A stretch of 39,091 bases of DNA from positions 1-39,091 of the forward strand of contig NZ_JAFKIC010000151.1 of the NCBI RefSeq assembly GCF_017306585.1, in the 5' to 3' direction. The notes under the pieces were generated by a model that was given only the letters and a program-made list of their open reading frames with translations, was not told the origin of the DNA and searched no databases. The DNA comes from Mesorhizobium sp. (GTDB taxonomy: Bacteria; Pseudomonadota; Alphaproteobacteria; Rhizobiales; Rhizobiaceae). The position numbers and the translations under genes were made by a program. This document shows, in pieces, positions 32,458-39,091 of the stretch; the first letter of the stretch is position 1; every line of letters starts with the position of its first letter.

Positions 32458-33663
32458 TCACTTCCGCCCCCATGCCTTATGAATAAGTGACGTAATCTCG
32501 GAATTGACCGCGTTCAGACTTTCAACCGCCCGTTCATATGTTGATCGCGTGAATTGGCTTTTCTCGACCTCGTAAAGTGTCTGTTTCGTGATGCCAGCGT
32601 CTGAGATGGCCGTGGTCTTCACCATTTGGTTCTTGAGCATGCGCTTGTTGAAAAGAGCTTGCAGGAAACCAACCATCTGGGCCTGGGGACCATCAGTCGG
32701 CTCATATCGAGTCACGAGATAACGGAACCACTTCAGCTTCACCGCTGCCCCAGCCCCCTTGATGGACTGCAGGATCCCACCGAGCATGAGCAAAAACTGA
32801 GACATCGACATCACATCAAGCATCTGCGGGTGCACGGTAATAATCACCGACGTCGAAGCTGTCAGAGATGTGAGCGTTAGGTAGCCGAGCTGCGGTGGGC
32901 AATCTATGACAATCACATCATAGCGATCGTCAACTTCCTTAAGCGCCGCAGAAATGCGCGTGAAGAACAAGCGCCCTTCTGGTGAATTCTTGTTAGAAGC
33001 GGCTAGTGGAGTGTCGTACTCATATTCCTGCAGTTCAAGATTGGCAGGTACGATGTCCAAACCCGGGAAATTGGTCGGCCGAATAATCTCCTTGATTGAT
33101 TTCCTGTGCTCGTCGTATCGGAGCGCTTCATAAAGCGAGGGATTCTTGTCGAGTTCAGGTTGAATGCCATGCAGAGCTGACAGGGAAGCCTGCGGATCAA
33201 GGTCAATTGCGAGAACGCGGTGCCCTGTCAGAGCGAGGTATTGAGCTAGATGGGCAGCTGTTGTTGTCTTGCCGGAGCCACCCTTGAAATTGACGACGGA
33301 GATGACTTGCAGCGTGTCACCTTGACGCCGGTGAGGAACATAGCGCTTGAAGTCCGAACGACCGTGCTTGTCGAGGTATTGACGCAACTCGAGCATCTGC
33401 CGAGCGGTGTATGAACGACGACCCGAACTGGAAACCTCAGGTGCGGGGCCCTTGCCTTCGAGATGCAGCTTTTTGATATGGTTCTGGGTGACGCCGAGAA
33501 AGTCCGCGACCTCGACCGACGAAAATTGCCGTAGTCCCTTCATCGCATTTGGGGGATACTGCTCAAGCCGCAGCATGTTCAATTTGTCCGAGATAAGCTC
33601 TCCCTGTTCGAGAATCTCCTCGTCGAAATCGAACTCCAAGCCGTGATCGGGCATCAAATTCAT
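32458..33663 (-). CDS. repA: RepA partition ATPase (ParA family)
   Basis: 401 residues. An N-terminal helix-turn-helix (LRQFSSVEVADFLGVTQNHI) is followed by the Walker-type P-loop KGGSGKTTTAAHLA (127-140), DLDPQAS (A' region), VIVIDCPPQL (Walker B) and ParA-family motifs such as HPQMLDVMSM. RepA drives segregation and represses the repABC promoter. I prefer the ATG at 33663, with GGAAG nine bases upstream and a normal RepA length; the frame extends to a TTG at 33738 with no added homology. It is the first gene of the operon. Confidence 0.96.
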   Translation of the reverse strand: MNLMPDHGLEFDFDEEILEQGELISDKLNMLRLEQYPPNAMKGLRQFSSVEVADFLGVTQNHIKKLHLEGKGPAPEVSSSGRRSYTARQMLELRQYLDKHGRSDFKRYVPHRRQGDTLQVISVVNFKGGSGKTTTAAHLAQYLALTGHRVLAIDLDPQASLSALHGIQPELDKNPSLYEALRYDEHRKSIKEIIRPTNFPGLDIVPANLELQEYEYDTPLAASNKNSPEGRLFFTRISAALKEVDDRYDVIVIDCPPQLGYLTLTSLTASTSVIITVHPQMLDVMSMSQFLLMLGGILQSIKGAGAAVKLKWFRYLVTRYEPTDGPQAQMVGFLQALFNKRMLKNQMVKTTAISDAGITKQTLYEVEKSQFTRSTYERAVESLNAVNSEITSLIHKAWGRK

Positions 33664-33756
33664 ATTCGGCAACTTCCAGAATAACGCTTTTCTGACATGA
33701 TTGTCACTGCAAGTGTGATTAATGCTCGATTCGGGCAATCCAGCAAGAAGTTTTTA

Positions 33757-33773
33757 GTTAACAGGAGGTTAAC
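33757..33773. promoter_or_regulatory. GTTAAC-AGGAG-GTTAAC palindromic pair in repA leader
   Basis: Two GTTAAC palindromes five bases apart, giving GTT and AAC outer ends as in parS but one base longer. It lies about 95 bases before the repA ATG. It could be a RepA or RepB operator. Confidence 0.35.
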
Positions 33774-33916
33774 GGGCGTCCTCGCCTCGAAAGCATAATC
33801 TAAAATTGCATCTCCCGAGCTGTTGGGAACAGTCGTCATAAGCCCTATAAGGCAGTGCAAGCTTGACATAACATTCGGACGTCTACACCATTGAAATGAC
33901 GGCACAATTATCCAAT

Positions 33917-33932
33917 TTGCACGGCTGTCAAG
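33917..33932. promoter_or_regulatory. parS-like site / repA promoter element
   Basis: Coding-strand reading CTTGACAGCCGTGCAA, sharing 14 identical bases with 32438-32453. It includes TTGACA, which could serve as the -35 of the repABC promoter with a poor -10 downstream. Overlap of a partition site and promoter would allow autorepression (inference). Confidence 0.5.
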
Positions 33933-34635
33933 TTTTAAAGGCCAAAGGCACGCTGCCGGTTCCGTGGTTGGGGTTAGGCCCTCTGTGCAAGATAGAAACG
34001 GTGATGGGACGACCTGAGGGCCGAATTTCAGTGGGAGGCGAACTTGGCCTGGTCGTCACCCCTCTCAACTGCCTAACTGGCCGACCTAATTTCGGATGAG
34101 GAAAGGCCCATGTTGAAGTCCAGCGTAAGATCGAAGCGCTGATCCGCCGAGGTGAGTTGCCAAGCCAAACATAGATCGATGAGTTCTGCTTTACAGAGCG
34201 GCGTCCGGAGGGCCACCAAGCTGGAAATTGCGCAGGCCGGCCAATAGATCGCCGCCGCCGCCATCAGCCCCGTCATCCGAATGTATCGCCGACTTCATGC
34301 GTCCGTTCCAGAAGCGGTCTACAACGAGGGAGAAAGAGGCACAATTCGCATCATTGCGATTGCGTCCGCTCACCGTCGTTTCAACGACGGCCGCGTTCGT
34401 CGATCGGCGTCTTATGCCATATGCTGCAAGCTGGCATCGGAGCGCGGGGGCTGTGGTTATCTCGAGGCCTGGCCTATGGAGCATCTGATGAACCACGCCG
34501 ACACTCCTCGGCGGGGTCCCGATGGCCGGGAGAACTTCTCTCAGATAGGATTTCTACGAATAGCGCTTGACGGTCCGGACCAGGTTCGCTTCTCGGTCAC
34601 GATGTTCGACCTTTGACGGCTTGAGCAACGTTATC
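33933..34635. other. Spacer of 700 bases, no recognised gene
   Basis: Between the repABC promoter region and recombinase remnants. A plus-strand frame at 34281-34616 ends plausibly (GPDGRENFSQIGFLRIALDG), but I cannot assign it and it has no clear binding site. It may be a remnant carried with the adjacent recombinase debris. Confidence 0.35.
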
Positions 34636-35150
34636 GTTCCCAACCTCAGTCGAGGAGGCGAGGCTGGCGCGTAAAGCGAGTGCCCGCAGAATTTCATCTC
34701 TCGCTCGCCCTCCGCAATGTCGCCGCGCACCCCGGCCGGCAGGGCTTTTGACTTGCGATTTCCTGATCGTTAGGCAGCTCGGCTCCCACCGCTTTGCCTT
34801 TTCTGGTGTCCCAGCGGAACAGGGGCCAATGCCGGCCAGGCTGAGCCAAGTCTGCAGGGCGATGACACGGCAGGCGGCGTCCGACGCACCGCAGCCAATC
34901 TCGACCTAGCGCGGGCCGGTTTTGCCGCGCAGGGTAACCAGCCCCCTTGTCCGGGAAGAAATCGGTCGAGCCGCGGCCATCCTGGGTTTGGTCGCGAGCA
35001 AGATCGAGGCCGACGATTTCGGAGCGTCGCAAGCCGCCGGCGAAGCACAAAAGCAGCATAGGTCGGTCGCGCAGGCCACGTAGCGTGCCACGGTCGACTG
35101 TCTCCGCACGGCGATTAGATCGTCGCGCAGGACGGCCTCCTTATCTCCCG
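34636..35150 (-). pseudogene. Tyrosine recombinase remnant B (core domain)
   Basis: Reads, through several frameshifts, from KEAVLRDDL through MLLLCFAGGLRRSEIVGLDL, ARDQTQDGRG and FFPDKG to GHSLYAP, parallel to residues 168-340 of the intact recombinase at 36244-37374 with very high similarity. The N-terminal domain and the catalytic Tyr region are missing. Confidence 0.82.
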
Positions 35151-35210
35151 ACGCTGTGTGGCTAATGAAATTGGAGGAGGGTAGAGCAGTACCGGGCGCT
35201 TGGAGAGGGC

Positions 35211-35420
35211 ACTCGGAACGGTCGCGGCGTTCGAATTTTGAGGTCATCTCGGCACTCGTGCGACCAAGCTGCTTCTGCACGTAACGCTCTTTGACCTCAG
35301 CCGATGCGTCAGGCCCGGTCGCAGTCAATGGGCTGCAACTCTTTTTCTCGACCACCCTCCGAGAGATCGCTCTGCGAGCGGGCGGCCAGAGCGGTGCGCT
35401 TGAACAGGCGGGCAACCCCC
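35211..35420 (-). pseudogene. Tyrosine recombinase remnant A (C-terminal)
   Basis: Reads ARLFKRTALAARSQSDLSEG in one frame and ASAEVKERYVQKQLGRTSAE, MTSKFERRDRSE in another, corresponding to residues about 298-365 of the intact recombinase. The catalytic Tyr359 position is Phe and His350 is Arg. It overlaps remnant B in homologous content, so the two pieces come from separate copies. Confidence 0.8.
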
Positions 35421-35518
35421 GGTCGCTCAGCGGACCGGGCATCCGCGCGACTTTGAGCAGGACCGTTTAGTAGCCGGATGTGGCATTTCGCAGCCGGGAT
35501 TGCAAATCGGCGTGTGTG

Positions 35519-35546
35519 GTAATACCTTTAGTCAATATGGTATTAC
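35519..35546. promoter_or_regulatory. Inverted-repeat operator of VapBC operon
   Basis: GTAATACC (35519-35526) and GGTATTAC (35539-35546), an eight-base perfect inverted repeat with a 12-base spacer, just before the antitoxin start. It is the expected kind of site for autoregulation by an AbrB-fold antitoxin. Confidence 0.65.
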
Positions 35547-35559
35547 GATGGGTGCAAGC

Positions 35560-35793
35560 ATGACCACGACAGTCACAGCCAAGGGACAAGTGACCATCCC
35601 CAAACCGGTCCGCGACCTTCTCGGCATCGTTCCAGGCAGCCAAGTCGATTTCGTGCGCGCCGCCGATGGCAGCGTGGTACTCGCGCGCGCCGACAAGAAA
35701 CGACCGGCGAGCCGGTTCGCCAAATTGCGTGGCCATGCCGGCAAGGGGCTTGATACCGACGCAATCATGGCGCTGACGCGTGGCGAAGCGTGA
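35560..35793 (+). CDS. vapB: AbrB/MazE-fold antitoxin (VapB type)
   Basis: 77 residues: MTTTVTAKGQVTIPKPVRDL, LGIVPGSQVDFVRAADGSVV and a C-terminal tail ending in TDAIMALTRGEA. This is the swapped-hairpin AbrB DNA-binding domain with a toxin-wrapping tail. It neutralises the PIN RNase encoded next to it and should repress the operon through the inverted repeat upstream. ATG 35548 is an alternative start. Its TGA overlaps the toxin's GTG start. Confidence 0.9.
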   Translation: MTTTVTAKGQVTIPKPVRDLLGIVPGSQVDFVRAADGSVVLARADKKRPASRFAKLRGHAGKGLDTDAIMALTRGEA

Positions 35794-36194
35794 CGCTCGT
35801 CGACACCAACATTCTGCTCGAACTTGTCACCGATGATCCGAAATGGGCCGACTGGTCGCTTGCCAAGCTGGAGGCCGCGAGCATCGCTGGCCCGCTGCTG
35901 ATCAACGATGTTGTCTACGCAGAGCTTGCGGTTCGCTACAACCGCATCGAGGAACTGGATGCCTTCATCAAACAGGCGGCCCTGGAACTCGCCCCGATCC
36001 CGCGCGACGCCCTGTTTCTGGCGGGCAAGATCTTTACGCAATACCGCAAATCTGGCGGGGCGCGCACCGGCGTGCTGCCTGATTTCTTCATTGGCGCCCA
36101 TGCCGCCGTGGGTGGTCTGCCGCTGTTGACCCGCGACGTCGGCCGCTACCGCACCTATTTCCCGTCTGTAAAGCTGATCGCGCCCGACGGCTGA
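35790..36194 (+). CDS. vapC: PIN-domain ribonuclease toxin (VapC)
   Basis: 134 residues with PIN acidic residues in MTLVDTN (D5), VYAELAV (Glu near 45) and VLPDFFIGAHAAV (Asp near 97), then LLTRDVGRYRTYFP. VapC toxins are Mg-dependent RNases that cut tRNA or rRNA when antitoxin is lost, which stabilises plasmids. It starts at GTG 35790, overlapping the antitoxin stop by four bases (GTGA), so translation is coupled. It appears intact. Confidence 0.92.
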   Translation: MTLVDTNILLELVTDDPKWADWSLAKLEAASIAGPLLINDVVYAELAVRYNRIEELDAFIKQAALELAPIPRDALFLAGKIFTQYRKSGGARTGVLPDFFIGAHAAVGGLPLLTRDVGRYRTYFPSVKLIAPDG

Positions 36195-36243
36195 GGTTCT
36201 CGTGGCACAACTCTGTCAAAGGGGCAGAGGTGAGGGCATGCGA

Positions 36244-37374
36244 TCAAAGCCCGCTTGCCTTGGTGAGGTTGACCCGAAAACGGTCTCGCCTGCGTTGGTA
36301 ACGGCGTGTCATCTCCGCCGAGGCGTGGCCAAGCTGCTTCTGCACATAGCGTTCATCAACCTCGGCGGAGGAAGCGAGGCCTGCGCGCAGCGAATGGCCA
36401 GAAAATTTTGGGACGCGCTCGCCTTCCGACAAGTCGCCGCGCACGCCGGCGGCCAAGGCTGCGCGCTTGACCAGCCGCGCCACCTCCTGATCGTTGAGCC
36501 GCTCGGTGCCCACCGCTTTGCCTTGCCCGGTGACGCGGCGGAAGAGGGGGCCATGCGCGATGCGGGCCAGTTTCAACCAGGTCTGCAGGGCGACCACCGG
36601 GCACGTGCTGTCGGCCGAGCCGCGGCCGATCTCCACCTCGCGCCAGCCGGTCTTGCCGCGCAACGTAACCAGCACGCCCTTGTCCGGGAAAAATTCAATC
36701 CAGCCGCGACCGTCCTCAGTTTGATCTCGCGCAAGATCAAGGCCAACGATTTCGGAGCGGCGCAAGCCGCCGGCGAAGCCCAAAAGCAGCATGGCACGGT
36801 CGCGCAGACCGCGCAGCGTGCCACGGTCGAGCGTTTCCAGCATGGCGACAAGATCGTCGCGCAGGATGGCTTCCTTTTGACGGGGAGGGGAGGCGTGTTT
36901 GTTGCGGATGCCGGCGAGCACGGTGGCGATATGTCGGTCCTTCCGGTCGAGCGGTTGACCGCGTTGCGTATGATTCCAGGTCAGCGACGACAGGCGGCGC
37001 TCGATGGTCGACACCGCCTTTTTGTCCCTTGCCGATCCCGAGGCTTGGGCCGTGATGTAGAGGCCGACGATTTGTGGGTCCGGCGGCAGCGGATCAAACG
37101 ACTGGCGCCGGCACCAGGCGCAAAAATGCTTCCAGTCGGCGGCATAGGCGCGACGGGTGTTTGTCGAGCTCGCCGCCTCGACATAATCGCGCGCACGGTC
37201 GGCAAGCTTTTCGAGATGCGCAGGCAGTGATGCTTGTCGCGAATCCAGGACCTGACGGGGAGGGGAGGGGGCCTCATCCGGGCGCCCCATTTCCATGACG
37301 ACGTCGACAATGTCAGGCAGGTCGTCGGCGTCGATCGCGTCAAGGGGCGGCATGAAATTACGGGCACTGCCCAT
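36244..37374 (-). CDS. Tyrosine recombinase/integrase, intact
   Basis: 376 residues. A SAM-like N-terminal domain (TNTRRAYAADWKHFCAWCRR) is followed by a catalytic domain with Arg205 (AGGLRRSEI), Lys241 (LRGKTGW), His327-x-x-Arg330 (SGHSLRAGLA), His350 (LGHASAEMT) and nucleophile Tyr359 (RRYQRRR). All catalytic residues are present, so it should be active. The family is common on rhizobial plasmids and symbiotic islands. Decayed relatives lie 1 kb to the left, separated by a VapBC operon with which it converges. The ATG at 37374 has GAGAG nearby; 37353 is an alternative. Confidence 0.93.
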   Translation of the reverse strand: MGSARNFMPPLDAIDADDLPDIVDVVMEMGRPDEAPSPPRQVLDSRQASLPAHLEKLADRARDYVEAASSTNTRRAYAADWKHFCAWCRRQSFDPLPPDPQIVGLYITAQASGSARDKKAVSTIERRLSSLTWNHTQRGQPLDRKDRHIATVLAGIRNKHASPPRQKEAILRDDLVAMLETLDRGTLRGLRDRAMLLLGFAGGLRRSEIVGLDLARDQTEDGRGWIEFFPDKGVLVTLRGKTGWREVEIGRGSADSTCPVVALQTWLKLARIAHGPLFRRVTGQGKAVGTERLNDQEVARLVKRAALAAGVRGDLSEGERVPKFSGHSLRAGLASSAEVDERYVQKQLGHASAEMTRRYQRRRDRFRVNLTKASGL

Positions 37375-37575
37375 GGGCGCTCTCGTTCATTGGAATGTCG
37401 CAGTGGTGCGATTCTGAGAACACAACGTGCGACCAACGCGCCAAATTGTCCACCGCGAGGCGCTTGACGAATAACTCCGAGTTTTGGCTTCCCGCCACGC
37501 ACGACAAAGAGCGGGGCGCGCTTCTCGCGGCGCCGGGCGGGCACTTATGGACGATGCGGCGATCGCTTCCACGGT

Positions 37576-37614
37576 TTGCCTTCGCGTTCAACATCCTCTA
37601 TGTTTCGTTCAACA
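37576..37614 (+). promoter_or_regulatory. Promoter and direct-repeat operator of second toxin-antitoxin operon
   Basis: TTGCCT (37576-37581), 17-base spacer, TATGTT (37599-37604). The nine-base CGTTCAACA occurs at 37585-37593 and again at 37606-37614, exactly 21 bases apart (two helical turns), flanking the -10. This is a plausible antitoxin operator. Confidence 0.6.
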
Positions 37615-37628
37615 GAGGAGAACCCAGG

Positions 37629-37925
37629 ATGACCATACGTGGCGCGACGGCAGCCGCAAGCGAGGAGCAGATCGCCCGCAACCGCAACCGTCTGGTGCTT
37701 GAGCAGGCGAGGGCGGTCGGACTTCTTGGCGCGGCCAAGAACACACGCCTTTCCGGCAGGGTGCCGTCGGATTTGGTCGAGGCGGCAAAGAAGCGCGCTC
37801 ATGTGACTTCCGATACCGAACTGCTGGAGCTCGCCCTGTCGCGGCTGGCCCTCGAGGATGATTTTGGCATCCGGCTCGTCGGCCGCAAGGGCAGCATCCC
37901 AGCGGACATCGATCTTGGCGTTTGA
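37629..37925 (+). CDS. Antitoxin of PIN toxin, 98 residues
   Basis: Starts MTIRGATAAASEEQIARNRN; the middle (NTRLSGRVPSDLVEAAKKRA) resembles a ribbon-helix-helix region, followed by TSDTELLELALSRLALEDDF and a GRKGSIPADIDL tail. Position before a PIN-domain gene and size support an antitoxin role. GGAG eight bases upstream supports the ATG. It ends within the start region of the toxin gene. Confidence 0.75.
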   Translation: MTIRGATAAASEEQIARNRNRLVLEQARAVGLLGAAKNTRLSGRVPSDLVEAAKKRAHVTSDTELLELALSRLALEDDFGIRLVGRKGSIPADIDLGV

Positions 37926-38508
37926 TCTCGGGAGCGCACTGCGTTCCCTAAAACCACAGCGGCGTAGCGCGGGGCTGGAACGGCGACCAGATTCTGCCCT
38001 GTTCTGGGCAGGTGACCAGCCGCCTGTCGGCAGCATGTTGCTCCTCGATACCAGCGTGTATCTGGATGTTCTGCAGGGACGCACGCCCGAAGTGGTCGAT
38101 GAGCTTCTCAGCTATAGGCTTTGCCACCACTCCGCCGTTTGCCTTGCCGAGCTCAGCCACGTGTTCGGTCGGCTTGACCCGATGCACCCTGAGACAAAGT
38201 CGGTTCTGAAAGCGGTTGCGGGCACGATCGAGGATATTCCGGCGCATCGGCTGCATGCACCCGACGCCACCGCCTGGGGACGGGCTGGCATGCTTGCCGG
38301 TCTGCTGTTCCGGCTCAGCCATCTGCCGAAAGGGGAGGGACACGAACGCCGCTTCCTCAACGATGCGCTGATCTTTCGCCAGGCCGGTCTGCTGGGCGCG
38401 ACGGTCCTGACCGGCAATGTTCGGGATTTCGATTACCTCAACCAGCTTGTTCCGTCGGTGCGTGTGATCTTCTACCGGCCGGCTGCAGGCTTGCCCTCGC
38501 AAGCTTGA
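37915..38508 (+). CDS. PIN-domain protein, VapC-like toxin
   Basis: The PIN domain begins at MLLLDTSVYLDVLQGRTPEV (ATG 38035) with its first Asp, continues VCLAELSHVFGRLDP and HRLHAPDATAWGRAGMLAGL, and has RRFLNDALIFRQA and VLTGNVRDFDYLNQLVP as the later acidic motifs. The frame upstream of that ATG (FDLGSALRSLKPQRRSAGLE, DSALFWAGDQPP) looks coding and reaches a TTG at 37915 that overlaps the antitoxin by 11 bases. I chose this longer form, but 38035 is a reasonable alternative. Expected activity is RNA cleavage, restrained by the upstream antitoxin. Confidence 0.78.
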   Translation: MAFDLGSALRSLKPQRRSAGLERRPDSALFWAGDQPPVGSMLLLDTSVYLDVLQGRTPEVVDELLSYRLCHHSAVCLAELSHVFGRLDPMHPETKSVLKAVAGTIEDIPAHRLHAPDATAWGRAGMLAGLLFRLSHLPKGEGHERRFLNDALIFRQAGLLGATVLTGNVRDFDYLNQLVPSVRVIFYRPAAGLPSQA

Positions 38509-38608
38509 AAGCATTGCTGGAAGATAGGCGCGGGCACCATCGTCGCCGCGGGGGAGGGGAGTAACCCCGCAGCGAACAATGAAAGGGCGAACGGGGGAGG
38601 GCGAACGG

Positions 38609-38637
38609 TTGCGAAAAGGGCAAAAATGCGCTATACT
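38609..38637 (+). promoter_or_regulatory. Predicted strong promoter of candidate small RNA
   Basis: TTGCGA (38609-38614), a 17-base spacer and TATACT (38632-38637). Transcription is expected from about 38644. Confidence 0.6.
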
Positions 38638-38643
38638 CTGCCT

Positions 38644-38833
38644 TGAGATGGACAACTCTGTGATCGTTCCATCTTGGTCGGGTCTAAGGCTGCTGGCAGC
38701 CGACAACCCCGAGGGCCAGGCAAGATAATTTGCCGGCGTGATGGCGACAGTCGGCAGCTTTCGTGCCGCGCCGCGACATGGATCTCTTTCCGGTGAGAAA
38801 TAAGGGCGGCTGAGGCATTTTGCATGCCTTTTT
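38644..38833 (+). ncRNA. Candidate small noncoding RNA, about 190 bases
   Basis: A promoter at 38609 and a terminator at 38813-38833 bound a stretch with no good reading frame. Early structure: AGATGGA (38647-38653) pairs with TCCATCT (38669-38675), followed by GTCGG and CCGAC arms around a GGCTG-CTGG-CAGCC hairpin. It is not a family I recognise. Alternatives are a leader or attenuator for the DUF1403 gene that starts 110 bases after the terminator. Confidence 0.45.
38813..38833 (+). terminator. Rho-independent terminator of candidate small RNA
   Basis: AGGCAT, loop TTTGC, ATGCCT, followed by a run of T. The stem is short but perfect. Confidence 0.6.
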
Positions 38834-38835
38834 CC

Positions 38836-38868
38836 AAACGAACGATAATGCAACATTATCGCTCATTT
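38836..38868. promoter_or_regulatory. Palindrome and shared element upstream of second DUF1403
   Basis: CGATAATG (38843-38850), CAA, CATTATCG (38854-38861) is a perfect palindrome. AAACGAACGATAA (38836-38848) is identical to 29236-29248 upstream of the first DUF1403 gene. The element lies 76 bases before the ATG. Confidence 0.55.
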
Positions 38869-38943
38869 ATCCCGAACGACAGGCTGTGCGTTATTGTGCA
38901 GAAATGATGGTATAAAGCGCACGGACGAATTATCATCCGTTGC

Positions 38944-39091
38944 ATGATTCGCGCCGATCCATTGCCCGCTGTCTCGCCGCCGCTACCGGGCGTACGGGCC
39001 TGGGCGTTGCCGGGCGGGCCTTTCGACGACGACACCGACGCCGCTTTCTTTGCCGGCGCGGCGCTGAATTCGCTCGACTCTTCTGTCCGCT
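38944..39091 (+). CDS. Second DUF1403 family gene, cut by the window edge
   Basis: The 49 codons visible read MIRADPLPAVSPPLPGVRAW, ALPGGPFDDDTDAAFFAGAA and LNSLDSSVR. They parallel the first DUF1403 protein (PVPTWLRAVATGPGSIEDAA, FAAAAALTALDAVVRR). It reads rightward, opposite to the first copy, and shares an upstream element with it. Whether an ScpB gene follows cannot be seen. Confidence 0.72.
   Translation, partial: MIRADPLPAVSPPLPGVRAWALPGGPFDDDTDAAFFAGAALNSLDSSVR

Noticed and set aside
36202-37230. 342-codon rightward frame
   Set aside because: Antisense to the intact recombinase, whose catalytic residues are complete.
1-39091. tRNA, rRNA, CRISPR array or complete insertion sequence
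   Set aside because: No cloverleaf with a CCA-type end, no regularly spaced repeats, and no intact transposase with terminal repeats were seen by eye.

Overview
The window reads as part of a large repABC plasmid or chromid from a Hyphomicrobiales (rhizobial) bacterium, closest in flavour to Mesorhizobium, Rhizobium or Bradyrhizobium. The evidence is a complete repA-repB-repC operon with its antisense RNA, a Ros/MucR regulator, many gene families typical of rhizobial plasmids (DUF736, DUF1419, DUF3085, DUF7007, DUF1403 with ScpB), and two sites matching the alphaproteobacterial LexA box GTTC-N7-GTTC. No rRNA, tRNA or CRISPR array was seen. Family names come from recognising the translated sequences; no database search was run.

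Layout. 1-2294: a valyl-tRNA synthetase fragment and small unknown genes. 2213-3590: a DUF2130 coiled-coil/nuclease-like gene behind a LexA-type promoter. 3785-20801: a mostly leftward block of plasmid accessory genes: DUF736, an ArdC antirestriction protein, unknown proteins, a four-gene ParB-like/DUF7007 operon, a MucR-type regulator, a 1700-residue DNA methylase-helicase fusion resembling phage P1 DarB, DUF3085, DUF1419 and a TOPRIM protein. This block looks like a DNA-processing and anti-restriction module for newly entering DNA. 21520-27425: a decayed and defensive patch: a broken NRAMP transporter, an intact AAA ATPase plus subtilase pair (IetAS anti-phage type), a broken tyrosine recombinase and a broken DUF6088/AbiEi-type antitoxin. 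27480-29898: ScpB, DUF1403 and an orphan Phd-type antitoxin. 30020-33932: repC, antisense ctRNA, repB and repA, with parS-like sites flanking repA. 34636-38508: two decayed recombinase copies, a VapBC pair, an intact recombinase of the same family and a second antitoxin/PIN toxin pair. 38609-39091: a promoter-to-terminator unit that may be a small RNA, then the start of a second DUF1403 gene.

How the parts fit: RepA/RepB segregate the replicon and RepC, restrained by the ctRNA, initiates replication. The toxin-antitoxin pairs, and perhaps DUF1403-ScpB, add stability. ArdC and the DarB-like fusion would protect DNA during transfer, and IetAS guards against phages. Broken recombinases and antitoxins show that the right half has been assembled and pruned by repeated recombination. 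The most notable less-described items are the LexA-type boxes on plasmid genes, the two DUF1403 genes sharing an upstream element, and the candidate small RNA next to one of them.
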